Source: Miscanthus floridulus (Eukaryota > Streptophyta > Magnoliopsida > Poales > Poaceae). Taken from it: a DNA stretch of 64,000 nucleotides. Made by a program: the position numbers and the translations under genes. Every line of letters begins with the position of its first letter. Position 1 is the first letter of the stretch. The stretch lies in NCBI RefSeq assembly GCF_019320115.1, contig NC_089587.1:81880162-81944161 (forward strand), written 5' to 3'. The notes beneath the pieces are model-generated. The model did not search any database, was not told where the DNA came from, and worked only from the letters and a program-made list of their open reading frames with translations. Positions 24,809-35,818 of the stretch are shown here, piece by piece.

Positions 24809-26406
24809 TCCCCAGTTGGCCGCAGGCTCAGGGGCTACACCCACTGGGTGTGCTCGCATGCACCTGGTAGAAAATGGATTACCAGCGAGTCTCCTCTTCA
24901 TGGGCTAGGTGCCAATATCCCTCCTGCACGCCTCCACAGCCTTCGCCAATCCTCCCCACAGAGGTTGGGCACCCGTATTCACTTAGCTCACCTCCATGGC
25001 GCAATGGCCATAGGAATTACAAAACAAATACAAGCATTCATTAAGCCAAAGACATGAGCCCTAGGCTTTTACAATAATGCGCAAAGCATGTGTTAACTAC
25101 CTTAGGATTGCTCTGCACCATGGGGCATGGAGCAGAACAGGGGAGCCAATATCCTTATTCTCCTAATACAATGCTTTCCTCCCTCTCTCCATTCTCTGAT
25201 CCAAAATCCGAGATAGGGGCCCATTCAAGACGTACGATGCTCTCTCCTTACGAGAGATCTTCTAGCATCATACTCCCATGCGCCCTCAAAAGCGGCAACT
25301 CAACAGCCCCTTCACGGCTTCATAGAAGCCCTAAAGGGGCTTATGGTCTCTTGTCGGGTTCATAAACCTAGGGTCCCCAATGGACCCACTTTCCTACAAA
25401 ACTCATCCCAATAGGCCACGTAGCGACAGCACATGCCTGGGCTGGCCTAGATACAAAATGATAGGTCAAGACCATGATTCGATCCCTGACCGGCAACTCC
25501 GGCTAGGAGATCTCATCAGAGGTGCGACCGGAAGGCCTGGCCTTGGTGGGATCGTAGTCCAACTCCGACCCTCTTTCTCCGACCAAGAATATGGTAGGAC
25601 CTCTACTCGCTACTCTTTCCTGATCGACACGGTCGGGATGACTAGGAACAACTGATCAAGGACGCCCACTCCATATGGGCCTAGGGAGCAGGTGGAGGAG
25701 ATAAGGAAAGGCGCTCAAGTCAACCACAATACCGAGGACCATACCCTGCCATGCCCTGTGCACCTACAGGATAGTGCCATCGGGGCATGTCAGGCCAACA
25801 CAGTAGAGCCTGCCAGATGCGTCAGAACATAAACAGTATTATGGACGCTAATAGCCATCCCATACCCGATGACGTGGGCAACAAGACTGCACAGCGCCCG
25901 TATGAAATCTTTCTTTCTCTCTGACTTGTAAGATCATCCCCTTCAACTATAAAAGGTGATGCACTTTCTCCAACTAGGAGGACAGAAGCTTTGAACCCCT
26001 GAAGCCCCAAAGACTTGAAGACTCAAGGACTCGAGGGCAACAGCACAATGGCTCTAGAGCTCGATAGCTACATAGTCTACACGCTCTCAACAGCTAATAA
26101 GCTTAGACATATAGAGCATAGGCTCTGATACTTAGTGCATGTTTGAGCATTCGTCACTCTCTTCCACTCAGCTCAGAGTCCGACTGGGCCTCTAACACCC
26201 CTTCTCATTCCTTACTCATTTGTAACCCCATAGCAAACTTCGAGCACCTAGGCTCAGGAATAAAGTCATCGACCGACCTCAACTGGATGTAGGGCCTATT
26301 GCCTGAATGAGTATAAATCCTATGTCATTAAGTGCTAGGCCACATCCAATCATAATGCACGGCAAAACTACAAATATTTACTTGTTGGCCACATTTCGCA
26401 CCGACA
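24809..26406 (+). mobile_element. Right end of element B: polypurine-like tract and LTR
   Basis: The sequence continues from 5681. GGCTCAGGGGCTACA near 24826-24840 resembles the purine-rich tract before the 3' LTR in Tat elements. A TATA box (25948-25954) and an AATAAA (26259-26264) lie on the plus strand in LTR order, and the stretch ends at 26406 with CACCGACA. I cannot place the LTR start with confidence: it lies between about 24840 and 25670. Open frames at 24848-25655 show no family resemblance. Confidence 0.55.
25948..25954 (+). promoter_or_regulatory. TATA box in the element B LTR
   Basis: TATAAAA lies about 310 bases ahead of an AATAAA, an arrangement typical of an LTR U3-R region. 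Confidence 0.6.
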
Positions 26407-26449
26407 CCTTGTAATCAACAAGAAGTAAAGCAAGTAAAAGAATAGTAAA

Positions 26450-26572
26450 GACTCCTTGCGTGGGACTTCGAACAGGTTGGCCAAGCCACGCGTTGTCTTT
26501 TGGTGGACTAGACCCACTGATCCGGACTAGCCCAAGCTTAGCCGTAAGGGTATAGGGGTTAATACCCCCACA
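26450..26572 (-). repeat. Truncated 3' LTR of element A
   Basis: These 123 bases match 38767-38889 in the 5' LTR, and similarity stops abruptly at 26450. The remaining roughly 347 LTR bases are missing. The 43 bases between here and the end of element B (26407-26449) match neither. Confidence 0.85.
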
Positions 26573-27720
26573 GCTAGTCCCCGAGCACTATGTATTATGC
26601 TACAACTTTAACCTTCTCTGAATAGTGAGGCTTGAGTCTTGACATCTCTGACCACTGTTGTCGCCGGAGAAGTAGGTTGTTCGAATAATGTATGGTGCTC
26701 TTAAGAAAAAAGAAAAAGATTTATGTCTTGTGAAGTGTGCCCACTTGTATTTCTAAAAAGAAATGTAAGTGAATCTTGAAACGTAGCATCCTTGATCATT
26801 AGAGGTGTAGAGGTCGAAAAATAAACACATTCACCACAAGGAGAAGTGTGCCCACTTAGTCCCCGAGCCTGGTAGTAGGTGATGCAGGCACATAGTGCCA
26901 GGGTCTAAAAAAGAATTTCCACTGAAGTTAAGAATCCAATCATTGTACAGGCGATACGAGATGCACTAGCAGGTGCATCGTACCGATGTAGTCCCCGAGC
27001 TTGCTGGAAGGTGAAGTATGAGCCTTGTAGCAAGGTCTAAATAAATGTCTCTCAACGGTATGTGAGTACGAATCACATGTAGCCAAGGAGAGCGATCTCC
27101 GAGCAGTGGTCAGGACAGTCTCCGAGAACAGTAGTGGTCGTAGCAGTCCCCGAGCATGGTAATGGTCGGAGCAGTCCCTGAGCACGGAAGTGTTCGGAGC
27201 AGTCCCCAAGCATGATAGTAGTCTAGGCAGTCCCCGAGCATGGCAGTGGTCTGGGCAGTCCTCGAGCATTGTAGTGGTCAGAGCAGTCCCTGAGCACGGC
27301 AGTGGTCTAGGCAGTACCTGAGCATTGTAGTGGTCGGAGCAGTCCCTGAGCACGGCAATGGTCTGGTCCATCCTTGAGCACAAGACATGCAGCGAAGAAA
27401 CGAACGCCGCTTGTACTACTATTTGGTGTATTTATTTATCTCCTTACTCTGTCAAGTCCAATCTGACACGTCTGGTCAAAAAAGCAGACGGGTATAGCAC
27501 GTCACACTGTCTTCCTGCCCTTTCTAGCAAATAGTCGCTTGGCACCTATAAGGAGGTGCATCAGTGTGGGCCCTCTCACACTAGCAATGAAGAGGCGCGT
27601 ACACTGGTAACGAAGGGGCACATTTATTAGCGTAGATCTCGAGGTTGTGAAAACAACCATCTGCGACGTGTGCGCATGTCTCCCAAGAATCTCGGGCAGA
27701 CGAAACGATAGAGCTCTTGG
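26573..27720 (-). other. Region between the 3' LTR and the antisense gene of element A, with a purine tract
   Basis: On minus, CTCGGGGACTAGC directly precedes the 3' LTR and is the likely polypurine tract. AGTCCCCGAGC words recur throughout and become a tandem array at 27105-27375. The matching segment in the 3.6 kb relative starts at 47155. No gene is visible. Confidence 0.6.
27105..27375 (+). repeat. 28-bp tandem array in element A
   Basis: Nine to ten degenerate copies of a 28-base unit of the form GGTCGGAGCAGTCCCTGAGC followed by ACGGCAGT. The open frame across it on minus only reflects the repeat. Confidence 0.85.
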
Positions 27721-27725
27721 GTATT

Positions 27726-27732
27726 TATAAAA
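27726..27732 (+). promoter_or_regulatory. TATA box of the element A antisense gene
   Basis: TATAAAA lies in the context TATTTATAAAATAG, 151 bases before the ATG at 27877 and on the strand opposite to gag-pol. It lies inside the element, not in an LTR, so the accessory gene appears to have its own promoter. Confidence 0.6.
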
Positions 27733-27876
27733 TAGAACTGGTAAGTTACTTTTTACCGATCCCCATTGTCATTCGCTACCGCAACCTTCTTCTTCCTCTT
27801 ACTGAAACCCTATACCTCCAAAAATCATCACCAATCCCCCCTCCACTGCATCCACCCCTTTAGCAAGGACAGATTA

Positions 27877-30800
27877 ATGGCGAAGAGAGATGCCTAGAAG
27901 AAAGTCGAAGTCATGGCGAAGGAGTGGTGGAAGTCAAGGAGCAACGAGCAGACCATCGAAGACCTCGTCGCCATGGGAGTGCTCCACAACAAAGCACTCA
28001 TGGGATGGCATGCGCCGGAAGGAGAAAGCTTCCCCGATCCACAACCAGGTGAGATTGTGGTTTTCGAGGATTTCTTCAAGCGGGGTTTTGGGGTACCAGT
28101 GCACCCTTTCCTTCAGGGGCTCTGTTGTATTATGAGATTAGGATTTGCAATCTGCATCCCAACTCAATTCTTCTTGTCTCCACCTTCATCCATCTTTGCG
28201 AAGCCTATGGTGGCTTCTAGCCCCATTTCGACCTCTTTCGCCATCTGTTCTGTCTGTGGAAGAAAGGGAGCGGCGGCTTGAAGATAGCCAGAGGCATATA
28301 CCTCAATCTGTGTGATGGGATAAAGGCCCAGTACTTGCACTGCTCTTGGAACACATCACTAGACGAATGGTACAAGAAGTGGTTCTACATCCATGAAGAG
28401 CCAAACACGATCACCTTGTGCGACGTGGGGTTGATTCTGGAGAAGAAGAATAGCGGGTCAGAGAAGCCTGAGCACTTGGTACAGATCATAGAACTGCTCG
28501 GGATGATCCCATGGGGAAAGCTGGATGGTCCAAGCGTGGTCGAGAACTTCATCAGCCGAAGGATCTAGCCCTACCAGAAGAGGGTACATCCTGGATACGA
28601 ATACCAGGGGAGCACAGATCCCACAAGGACCAGAAAAGAGGCGCTTGACAAGATCGAAGTCAAGGCTAGGTTTGGGAGCTATTTAACTTAGCTGATCCCA
28701 ATTATGTTAGGTTAAGCGACATCGAGCACGCCTTCAAGCTGGCCTGACCTCCCCCAAAGGTAAATGATGCTTCCTTGTACCTGTAGAGTTATGTTGTAAC
28801 AAAAATTGATTGTGTTGTCGCCTTTATGTTTCCCAAAGTAATGGTCATGATAGGGCAGTAGTGTTCGTGTCTCCACCCCCTGGTGTAGATTGGCCGCAAG
28901 TTGCCGGCCCAACCGCCCAGACCAGTGCCAGGGCCAAAGACGTCGACTGGGCCATACTCGAGGTTGGAGAGGAGGCAATGGCCAAGGCTGCTGGCAAGCG
29001 GCCGGTGGCCAACAAACGTCGTCAGGCCATCTTCCCCCTTTTAGACGATATAATAGAGGATGCGGACATCTTCCGACTTGTCCCTCGAAAGAGGGGGAGA
29101 CAAATGGAATCGATGAAGCAGGGTGGCTCCTCTGTGCCAGCAGGGATCACATCATCGACCACTGCAACACAGAGGACAAGCGAAGAAAGGGTCGAGCACC
29201 AAACCCCACCGATAGTACTGGTCATGGAAAAAGACCTAGTGGAACCCGCCGAGCACGTGGAGCAGGCGTGGTCGAAGAGACACTCCTTTGCCACATCATT
29301 CCGTGCTTCCAAGCTATAAGTATCTATAACCTTGATGTAAGCTTACAATTTATATTGAATACTATTGTCTTCTGAACTTTTCTCTGATATATCAGGTCGG
29401 CGTCCACCGAAAATCCCGACCAGCTAGCTGGGTGCGGCATGGCTTCACCAGTACTAGCGGAAAGAACTACCCAGCAGTTGGCTGTGGAGGAACCTATAGA
29501 AGAAATTCCGCTGGAACCTCAGCAGTCGAGCGGCCAGACGACAGTCCCTGAGTAGCTGGTCGAGAAGGGAGCCGAGCCAAGTACAAGTGCTCTGAGCACT
29601 AACCCTACTGAGGTGGATACCTTGGTGCCAAGGGAACCAGACCAAGCCGAGGAGCAGTAGCCGGAGGTGGCACAAAGCACGCTTGCCAAAGCTATGGCTC
29701 ATGGGAAAGCTGTAGTGGTCGCAGAGACTACAAACTCCAGACCAGCGCCGCCCCCTGAACAAGAGGCCGAAGAGGATGAAGTAGAAGAGGTCCTAGGCCA
29801 TCCCCAAGACAAGCGACAACATGTATGTGTGTTGCGCTGGCAGAACGATGAATGGGTTATGCATGAGGAAATCCCAGAGGTCGAAGAGACCCTAAAAGTT
29901 GAACGAGCGGCAAAACGTCTGGTGATAGAAGTTTAGGTATGTTTGGCTTGACCACTTGACTCTGCTACATAGTCAAACTGTCTGACTTAGCTTATTTATA
30001 TGCAGGACTTGATGAAGACCGCAAAGTACCAAAAGAGGTGCTTCGACCAGATTGAGGGAATCACGGCAACCAATAGAGAACTAACAGCCGAGGTGCAATG
30101 CTTGCGCCGCCAACTTGAAGCCGCCGACCAAGAGAGGACGGAGCAAGAGGCACAAAACCAAAACCTGGTCATCCAACTCAGTAACAAAGAGCAGGAAAAA
30201 ACAAGTAAGTTATCATTTTATCACAGCAACTGTATGACACGTGTTGTTGCATTATTGGTAGTGACAGCTGTAATGTAGGCTTAGAAGCCGAAGTAACTCG
30301 TCTCCAAGAGGAGAATAGCCATGTGACCATAGAGTGTGGTCGCCTAAAGGAGGACAACGAGAAACTGGTACACAACCAGTCTCAACTCCAGGACCGCACC
30401 ATCAAGATGAAGGAGGAACTAAAAAGTAAGTGTTCCAGACCACCTTTCTCATTCTATTGCCCGCCTTATCTTGTCGTGCCATTACACTTTAATGTCTTGT
30501 GCGGTTTGCAGTTTTAAAAGTCAATGCCAAGAGACATCTAGAAGCCATGATGAAAGATCGTGACGGCTGGAAGGCGCAATGCCTAGAGACCACCGAGGAG
30601 CGGGACATATGGAAGAACCGGTGCCAGGAAGTGGCAACTGGCATTTTGCCCGTCCTCGACCTTATTGACCCGACGCTCACAGATGAAGAGCCAAGGACGC
30701 CCCAGCTCGGACTGGTCGAGAGATGCAGAAAGGCAGGGGGATGGTTCCAAGAGTTCGTGAAGGAGGTGGGTGAGTACATGGGTGCACATGTGCTAAGCAT

Positions 30801-31074
30801 GGTGCGTGCCCACTACCCCCTGATCAATCTCAAGTGCCTAGAGGCTGGATACCCGAAGGAGGTAGACCTAGACAAGGCTAAGGAGCTTTGGATGGCCCAG
30901 CTGGACCTGTCGTCAAAGATAATTGGTGACATTAACCTGTGTGGAGGTGGGACAGCGCCTGTACAGGGTACACCATTGACAAGTCAGCTAGAAACGCCAT
31001 CAGTTGCAAGCCAGCTGATGAAGCCTACGGTCTCGACCAGCCAGGCATCGGTGGGGCCATCCCCTTCAGCTTGA
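27877..31074 (+). pseudogene. Six-exon antisense accessory gene of element A (gypsy-type PF04195-like domain plus coiled coil), decayed
   Basis: Exon 1 (27877-28759) encodes the gypsy-type domain: WWKSRSNEQTIEDLV, PFLQGLL, STFIHLCEAYGGF, YKKWFYIHEE. Later exons are approximately 28839-29336, 29396-29936, 30006-30204, 30279-30425 and 30512-31074. Splice sites are consensus-like (GTAAGC, GTATGT, GTAAGT, GTAAGT), and reading phase agrees across the last four junctions. Exons 4-6 form a long coiled coil (LTAEVQCLRRQLEAADQERTEQE). Lesions include stops at 27895, 28218, 29317, 29553, 29658 and 29934, and frameshifts near 28120 and 28680. The cellular role is unknown. The family is known as an extra ORF of Tat-type elements. 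It lies tail to tail with pol, 609 bases apart. Confidence 0.75.
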
Positions 31075-31682
31075 CCAGCATAAGAGTCCTCGAGACTCGA
31101 GTAGGATATCGGAGACAGCGAGCAGTAGGTGTTGCATGCCCCGACCAGCCAATGGAATAGGCTTAGAGCTATAGAAGAAGGACATAGTTGTGTTATTGTA
31201 AACTTGAGCCTCTTCAGGCAAGCTTGTAATAATGTAACTATATATCATCATAAGCTTGTTTGCTTTGTATAAAATGTATTTAAGCTTGAAACTCATGTTG
31301 GTGTAACTAAGTGAGAACATGTTAACGTTCTGTTTAGTTGTACCATTTAGCTCGACACATCATCCTAAAAAGTTTGTGCAGCCCTAGTTTGCCATGTGGT
31401 CGGAGTGTGAGGTGCGTGACCTGTGCACATGTAGACGCAGACAAGTCAATCTAGGGGGGACCTGCCGATCACCCATAACATAGAGAGCGGATCCCATGCA
31501 CGTGTTGGGAGGAATCAGAGACAGGGCCTGCTCCAAAAACCGTAGAAGGAATGGTGGTCGGCCTTTACTGGCTAAGTTAGAATAACCATAAAATTCAAAG
31601 TGACGCATTAGAGTGGTTAGAGAAATTATAATAGCTTTATTGAAGTAAATCGAAAGTACAAAAGGAGTACATATCTTAGTGG
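31075..31682. other. Spacer between the convergent antisense gene and pol of element A
   Basis: About 600 bases with no coding evidence. The two transcription units converge here, so both poly(A) sites would be expected in or near it. Part of it (around 31385-31500) resembles 49010-49150 in the 3.6 kb relative. Confidence 0.5.
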
Positions 31683-32830
31683 TTAAGCATAGAAACGTCT
31701 AAGCTTGTCAATGTGCCACAAGTTTGGTACGTCCGTACCGTCCAGGTGAGCTAACCTGTAAGATGTTGGTCGTGTGACTTCCTTGATCATGAAGGGACCC
31801 TCCCATGGGATTGCGAGTTTATGGACACCAGCCTGGTTCGTCTTCCACTTTAGGACTAGGTCCCCGACCATGAAGAACCACTCTTTAATGTTCTTGTTGT
31901 AGTACCTGCGCAAAACAGCAAGGTATTTTGCTGTACGTACACAAGAATCGAGCTACTTTTCTTCTCCACTATTCACTTCTAGCTCCCGCACTTCATTGAC
32001 CCTACCTTTGTTGAAGTTCTCTATCCATGCTGATCTGAAAGCTATATCTGCTGGGAGGACTGCCTCAGCGCCATAAACCATAAAGTATGGTGAGACGCCG
32101 GTGTTACGACTGGGCTGAGTTCTGAGGCCCTAGACCACGGCTGGCAACTCTTTGAGCCATCTTCTGGGAACTTTGTCGTTTTCTCTGTACATCCTCTTTT
32201 TCAATGTGTCCAAGATCATGCCATTTGCCCGCTTGACTTGTCCATTAGCTCTAGGGTGCGCCACCGAGACATATTTTACTACTATGCCCCTTTCATCGCA
32301 GAAGTCCCAAAAAGTGTTCCCGGTGAACTGAGTACCCAGATCAGTGATGATGTTGTTAGGTATGCCGAAATGGTGGATGACCTGGTCGAGGAACGTGACA
32401 GTCTTTTCTGAGGATGCCTGTACCAGAGGCATGTATTCTATCCACTTAGAAAATTTGTCGATCAGCACAAAGACGCATGTAAATTTCCTAGGAGCCGGTT
32501 TGAAGGGCCTGATCATATCTAGTCCCTAGCATGCGAAGGGCCAAGAGGCTGGTATTGTCTGGATCTCATGTGCTGGTACATGGATTCTCTTGGCGAAGAA
32601 CTGACAACCCTCACAGGGCGGACTAGCTTCTCTGCATCAGCTACTGCTGATGACCAATAGAACCCTACTCGGAAAGCCTTATTGACCAGTGTTCTTAAGG
32701 CCGCGTGGTTGCCATAGGAGCTAGAGTGGATTTGGTCTAGGAGATGTTCGTCATCCTCCTGGGTTATACACTTCATCAAGATTTCTTCCTTTGTGTTTTT
32801 GTGCCATAACTTCCCATCGATGAGCAGGTA
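31683..32830 (-). pseudogene. Integrase of element A
   Basis: Integrase inserts the element cDNA into the chromosome. The core shows the first catalytic Asp (VFVLIDKFSKW) and the second (IITDLGTQF). The expected catalytic Glu in the GQVERANG-type motif is Lys (codon AAG at 32232-32234). Downstream, PYFMVYGAEAVLP and the C-terminal DLVLKWK...GPFMIKEV segment run to the stop at 31683. A one-base deletion near 32617 relative to the copy at 1-436 destroys the zinc-finger frame, and several stops lie in the first third. The protein cannot be functional. Confidence 0.88.
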
Positions 32831-33847
32831 CTACTTACTGTGACGCGTCAAGCGTTTGTTTTCTATCTGATCAGTGTAGCCGCTGCCATCTATTAGGTAC
32901 TTGATAAAAGGTATTCTCCAGTCGGGCTCATGAGTGGTCGGAGGCGTTTCGGTGGTGCTCGATGCCGGAACCGTAGCCACCAATTGCTGGTCTAGAGGCT
33001 TGTCTGCCATGGAATCTTCCTCTTTGATGGAAGGTGTGAGTAGGTCTTGGATGAATATGCCATGTGGGATTTTGGCTTGGGATGATCCTAACTTTGACAG
33101 CGCATCTGCTGCTTGATTCTTGTCCCGGACCACGTGTATGTACTCGATGCCATAGAACCTGCCTTCTAGCTTTCTGATAGATTTGCAGTATGCATCCATC
33201 TTTTCACTGGTCGTGTCCCAGTCCTTGTTGAGTTGGTTGATGACCAGAGCCGAGTCTCCATAGACATAGAGACGTTTAACGCCAAGCTCAACCGTAATGC
33301 GCAAACCATGTAGGCATGCCTCATACTCGGCAGCGTTATTAGATGCTGGGAAGTAAATCCTAAGAATGTACCGAAGCTGCTCCTTGGATGGTGACATGAA
33401 AAGGACCCCTGCTCCCACACCGTCAATGTTGAGAGAGCCGTCAAAGTACATCGTCCAATACTTGTCGGATCCCAGAGAGGCAGGCGTGCTTAAGTCTGTC
33501 CATTCGACGATGAAATCAACGAGTGCCTGAGACTTGATTGTAGTACGGCTTGCAAATTCCAAGGAGAAGGGGCATAGCTCCATTGCCCATTTAACGATGC
33601 GCCCATTCGCGTCCTTGTTGCTAATGATGTCTCGTAGAGGGTACTCAGTCATGACCACCACACGATATCCATCGAAGTAGTGTTTCAACTTTCGGGATGT
33701 TATCAGTATGGCGTAGATCAACTTCTGAATCTGTGGGTACCAGGTCTTGGACTCATTGAGTACCTCACTGATGAAATAGATTGACCGCTGTACCTTATAG
33801 ACGTGGCCGGGCTCGTCGCGCTCGACCACCATGGCTGTGGAGACCCC
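32831..33847 (-). pseudogene. RNase H of element A
   Basis: RNase H degrades the RNA strand during cDNA synthesis. This uninterrupted 333-codon stretch begins in the RT-RH connection and includes MYFDGSLNIDGVGAGV, NNAAEYEACLHGL, YGDSALVINQL and NQAADALSKLG. All four acidic positions (D, E, D, D) of a retroviral-type RNase H are therefore present. It is in frame with the upstream reverse transcriptase, separated by a TGA at 33848-33850. Confidence 0.88.
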
Positions 33848-34894
33848 TCAATTAGTAGCCGCAATGTAAAGCAGGAGTGTTTCGTCTTCTCTAGGAGTAG
33901 TGAGGACCAGAGGTGACGTAAGGTATTGTTTTAGCTGTTTGAAGGCAGCGTCTGCTTCCTTCGACCACTCAAACTTTTCTGATGCTTTGAGCAGTTTAAA
34001 GAACAGTAATCCTTTTTTGCCTAATCTTGATATGAAATAGCTGAGGGCGGCCATGCATCTGGTAAGCTTCTGAACATCCTTCACCTTTTTGGGTGGCTTC
34101 ATGTCCAAGACAGCTTTGACTTTCTCTAGGTTAGGGCATATGCCGTCGTGACTAACGACGTTGCCAAGTAGTATGCCAGAAGGAACACCAAAGATGCACT
34201 TTCTTGAATTTAATTTCCATTGGAATGTGTTAAGGGCTGCAAAGGTGCATTCCAGGTTGTCAACAAGGGTATGTGCTTCCTTGGTTTTGACAACTATATC
34301 ATCAACATAAGCCTCGATGAGGCTGTCTTTTATCTCATCATTGAGGCAGGCCTATATAGCGCATTGGTAGGTAGCCCTGGTGTTCTTGAGCCTGAACGAC
34401 ATGGTCGTGTAGCAGTAGGCGCCGAAAGGCATGATAAAAGATGTCTTGATCTGGTCATCCTTTTTGAGAGCGATCTGGTGATAACCAGAGTAGCAATCGA
34501 GAAAGGAAAGGAGCTCGCAACCGGCGATTGAATCTATGACCTTGTCTATGCGAGGTAAGCTGAAGGGGTCCTTAGGGCAGTGTTTGTTGAGATCAGTGTA
34601 ATCAACGCACATTCTCCATTCATTATTCTTTTTGCGTACAAGAACCGGGTTGGCTAACCACTCCGGATGATACACTTCTTTGATAAATCCAGCTGCCAAA
34701 AGCCGTGTAACTTCTACCCTAATCGCCTCCTTTTTATCACGAGTGAACCATCGTAGCTTCTGCTTGATAGGTTTGGCCTTGCCATTGACATTCAAGGAGT
34801 GCTCGATCAAGTTCTGAGGTACACCGGGCATGTCAGCAGGTTTCCATGCGAACACATCCACATTGCTCCTCAAGAACCTGACAAGCGCGTCTTC
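33848..34894 (-). pseudogene. Reverse transcriptase of element A
   Basis: The fingers and palm text (VDVFAWKPADMPGVP, NPVLVRKKNNEWRMCVDYTDLNKHCPKD, SFLDCYSGYHQI) is typical of gypsy reverse transcriptases. The catalytic YVDD is intact at 34298-34309. Stops at 34352-34354 and 33848-33850 interrupt it without a change of frame. The downstream part (KKVKDVQKLTRCMAALSYFISRL) is the thumb. Confidence 0.9.
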
Positions 34895-35818
34895 CTATTT
34901 AGGATCCAGGTTGACCCCAATAAGGGCTGTTCTGCTGGGATCACCATCGACTAGCTGGATCACCTTGTGCTCCTTGGACTTGATGTTCTTGCATGGAGCC
35001 TCAAGCTCTGGGATCTCCAGGTGGTTGGCCGAGGTCTTCTTGGTGTCGATCATGGTCTTGGCCATGCAAATAGAGAGGTTGTGAGCCTCTGCTATTTTGA
35101 AACTATCATCCTCGTAGGTATAAGCTACGTACACGTTGCCTCGGAGGGTTAGAACTCCTTTCTCGGTGGGCATCTTGAGCACCAGATACCTGTAATAAGG
35201 TATGGCCATGAACTTGGTGAGCGATGGTCGACCAAGAATAGCATGGTAGGTGCCATCAAAGTCAGCGACCATGAAGTTGACATAGTCGGTGCGGAAGTGG
35301 TCTGGAGTCCCAAATTGCACAGGTAACGTGATCTGCCCGAGAGGTGTAGAGCTCTGTCCGGGGAGAACACCCCAGAACTATGCCTCGTACAGCTTGAGGT
35401 CTGCTTGGGCTATTTTTAGGGTGGGCAGACTGTTCTTGAATAGTATGTCGATGGAGCTGCCACCGTCGATCAGTACTCTACCGAACTGAACCTTGTTGAT
35501 ACAAGGATCGACGACCAGGGGAAAATGCCCTGGCTCAGGTATTGCGGCCCATTGGTCCTTTCTGCTGAAGGAGATTAAGCGGTGAGACCATGGAGGGAGT
35601 CGATCTGTGAGGAGGTTGTTAGTGTTGGCCATGTTCAAGCAAGCGTGGGCGAGCAGCTTGCATTCTTGTTTGGTCTTGATGGACACTTTGCCTCCGATGA
35701 TGGTGTGCATGTGATCGGTTGACTTGACGTACTTGTGACGAGGGTCTACATCATCATCATTGTTATCCTCGTTGCGATGTTCCCCTACGTCATTAGGCTT
35801 GTTGGATGTATCCAGAGC
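34895..35818 (-). pseudogene. Aspartic protease region of element A
   Basis: The protease cleaves the Gag-Pol polyprotein. VLIDGGSSIDILF is the active-site loop, with DGG in place of the more common DTG/DSG, as often seen in this lineage. ILGRPSLTKFMAIPYYRYL follows as the family's conserved second half. Stops at 35378-35380 and 34895-34897 (both TAG) are the only breaks. Confidence 0.82.

Noticed and set aside
26940..27383. A 147-codon minus-strand frame with Cys/Leu/Pro repeats
   Set aside because: It mirrors the 28-bp tandem array and has no independent support.
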